Positions 5,941 through 6,643 of a stretch of 6,643 nucleotides of DNA are shown one piece after another. Each line of letters opens with the position of its first letter. Within the stretch, counting starts at the first letter, position 1. The notes below the pieces were generated by a model, which was given only the letters and a program-made list of their open reading frames with translations, was not told the origin of the DNA and made no database searches. The stretch lies in the NCBI GenBank assembly GCA_012512355.1, contig JAAZEI010000069.1:1-6643 (forward strand), in the 5' to 3' direction. Position numbers and translations under genes: made by a program. The DNA comes from Clostridiales bacterium (GTDB taxonomy: Bacteria; Bacillota; Clostridia; Christensenellales; Aristaeellaceae).

Positions 5941-6552
5941 TTATCCTTTCGACATGCTGCGCAATGCGCTGCGCACAATTTCATCCGGGCTGAGTACCTC
6001 ACTGCCGCTTTGCTGCACGGCAGATACGGCCCTGGCCGCCTCCGTCTGAGTATAGCCAAGCGACTGAAGCGCCATGATAGCTTCTGCCATGACACTATCA
6101 TGAGCTACATGAGGAATCGCGGATAAATTCTCACCGCCTGCCAGATCCTCCGCTGTAAACTTATCCTTAAGTTCCAGTACGATACGCTGGGCTGTTTTTT
6201 TACCTATACCCGGTGCGCGTGACAGCATCACAGCGTCTCCGGTCAGAATCGCCATGGTCAGTTCTCCCAGCGGGAGGGCAGCCAATATACCAAGTGCAGT
6301 CTTAGGCCCAATCCCGGAGATGCTGTTAAGTTTCAAAAACATGTTTTTTTCATCCATCGAAACAAAGCCAAACAAATCCATGGCATCCTGTCTGACACTT
6401 AAATAAGTATAAACCCGCATAAACTCCCCCCGTGGTGGAGCCGATGATAAGGTGCTGTTGCTGCATAAGAGCAAATACCCAACACCATTGGTGTTGATAA
6501 CCAGTTCACTCTGAGATTTTTGTTCGATAATACCTTCAATAAACGCGTACAT
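5941..6552 (-). CDS. ruvA: Holliday junction DNA-binding protein RuvA
   Basis: This 203-residue protein is the junction-binding subunit of RuvAB; tetramers hold the four-way junction and load RuvB. The N-terminal OB-fold domain begins MYAFIEGII and includes NGVGYLL (22-28) and [10 protein letters not shown] (54-63). Two helix-hairpin-helix motifs follow, [12 protein letters not shown] (79-90) and [19 protein letters not shown] (113-131). After a flexible linker (about 135-150), the C-terminal RuvB-binding domain (about 152-200) includes [12 protein letters not shown] and [10 protein letters not shown]. The size is normal for the family (about 190-205). The ATG at 6552 has AGAGGA (6557-6562) 4 bases upstream, overlapping the end of ruvC. 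The next gene, ruvB, starts 2 bp after its stop. Confidence 0.98.
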   Translation of the reverse strand: MYAFIEGIIEQKSQSELVINTNGVGYLLLCSNSTLSSAPPRGEFMRVYTYLSVRQDAMDLFGFVSMDEKNMFLKLNSISGIGPKTALGILAALPLGELTMAILTGDAVMLSRAPGIGKKTAQRIVLELKDKFTAEDLAGGENLSAIPHVAHDSVMAEAIMALQSLGYTQTEAARAVSAVQQSGSEVLSPDEIVRSALRSMSKG

Positions 6553-6561
6553 ATTATCCTC

Positions 6562-6643
6562 TTATTTCATTCTGAATTGAAATTTGTTGGAGCCGGCATT
6601 GAGGTGAGTCACAGCAGCGGCGACAGCGTCTGCCGCATCATCA
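6562..6643 (-). CDS. ruvC: Crossover junction endodeoxyribonuclease RuvC, C-terminal fragment (rest outside window)
   Basis: The last 26 codons and stop of a minus-strand gene read DDAADAVAAAVTHLNAG, then SNKFQFRMK and TAA. The D-A-A-D spacing matches the C-terminal pair of catalytic aspartates in RuvC (D138 and D141 in E. coli), followed by the usual helix ending THLN. RuvC resolves Holliday junctions after RuvAB branch migration. The stop lies 9 bp before ruvA, and the position at the head of ruvA-ruvB is the standard one, which makes the assignment firm despite the short fragment. The other catalytic residues and the promoter lie beyond the right edge. Confidence 0.93.
   Translation of the reverse strand, partial: DDAADAVAAAVTHLNAGSNKFQFRMK

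Noticed and set aside
1..6643. CRISPR array, insertion sequence, tRNA/rRNA gene or known riboswitch
   Set aside because: I saw no regularly spaced repeats, transposase motifs, terminal inverted repeats or cloverleaf-like sequence, and the gaps between genes are too short for a typical riboswitch.

Overview
The window looks like a chromosomal segment of a Bacillota (Firmicutes) bacterium, probably of the Clostridia/Negativicutes type. Three things suggest this: strong GGAGG-type ribosome-binding sites, several TTG starts, and tightly packed operons with base composition in the mid-40s % GC by eye. The rank below phylum is a guess. I see no mobile element, CRISPR array, tRNA or rRNA.

Left end (1-1255): two divergent genes share a region of about 110 bp. 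To the left, on the minus strand and cut by the window edge, lies an envelope protein with an N-terminal membrane anchor and a peptidoglycan-binding domain, probably a VanY-type D,D-carboxypeptidase. To the right lies a HAD phosphatase of the phosphoglycolate phosphatase (Gph) type. Two sigma-70-like promoters sit back to back between them, with their -35 boxes one base apart.

Middle (1256-1741): rpsT (ribosomal protein S20) has its own promoter, a very strong Shine-Dalgarno and a TTG start. It ends at a terminator hairpin. A long second hairpin ends the convergent minus-strand operon.

Right (1742-6643): one dense minus-strand gene run reads ruvC (3' end only) - ruvA - ruvB - queA - small four-helix membrane protein (phage_holin_4_2/YvlD-like) - psuK - psuG. 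Neighbours overlap or lie within 13 bp, and several starts touch the preceding stop, so co-transcription and translational coupling are likely. RuvABC process Holliday junctions. QueA makes epoxyqueuosine in tRNA. PsuK and PsuG break down pseudouridine to uracil and ribose 5-phosphate. The head is a common bacterial arrangement (ruvCAB-queA). The tail is not the usual one: tgt does not follow queA, and a membrane protein plus a pseudouridine-salvage pair take that place.

All the genes belong to recognised families and appear intact apart from the two cut by the window edges. The most interesting features are the make-up of the operon tail and the regulatory DNA, not a new protein system.
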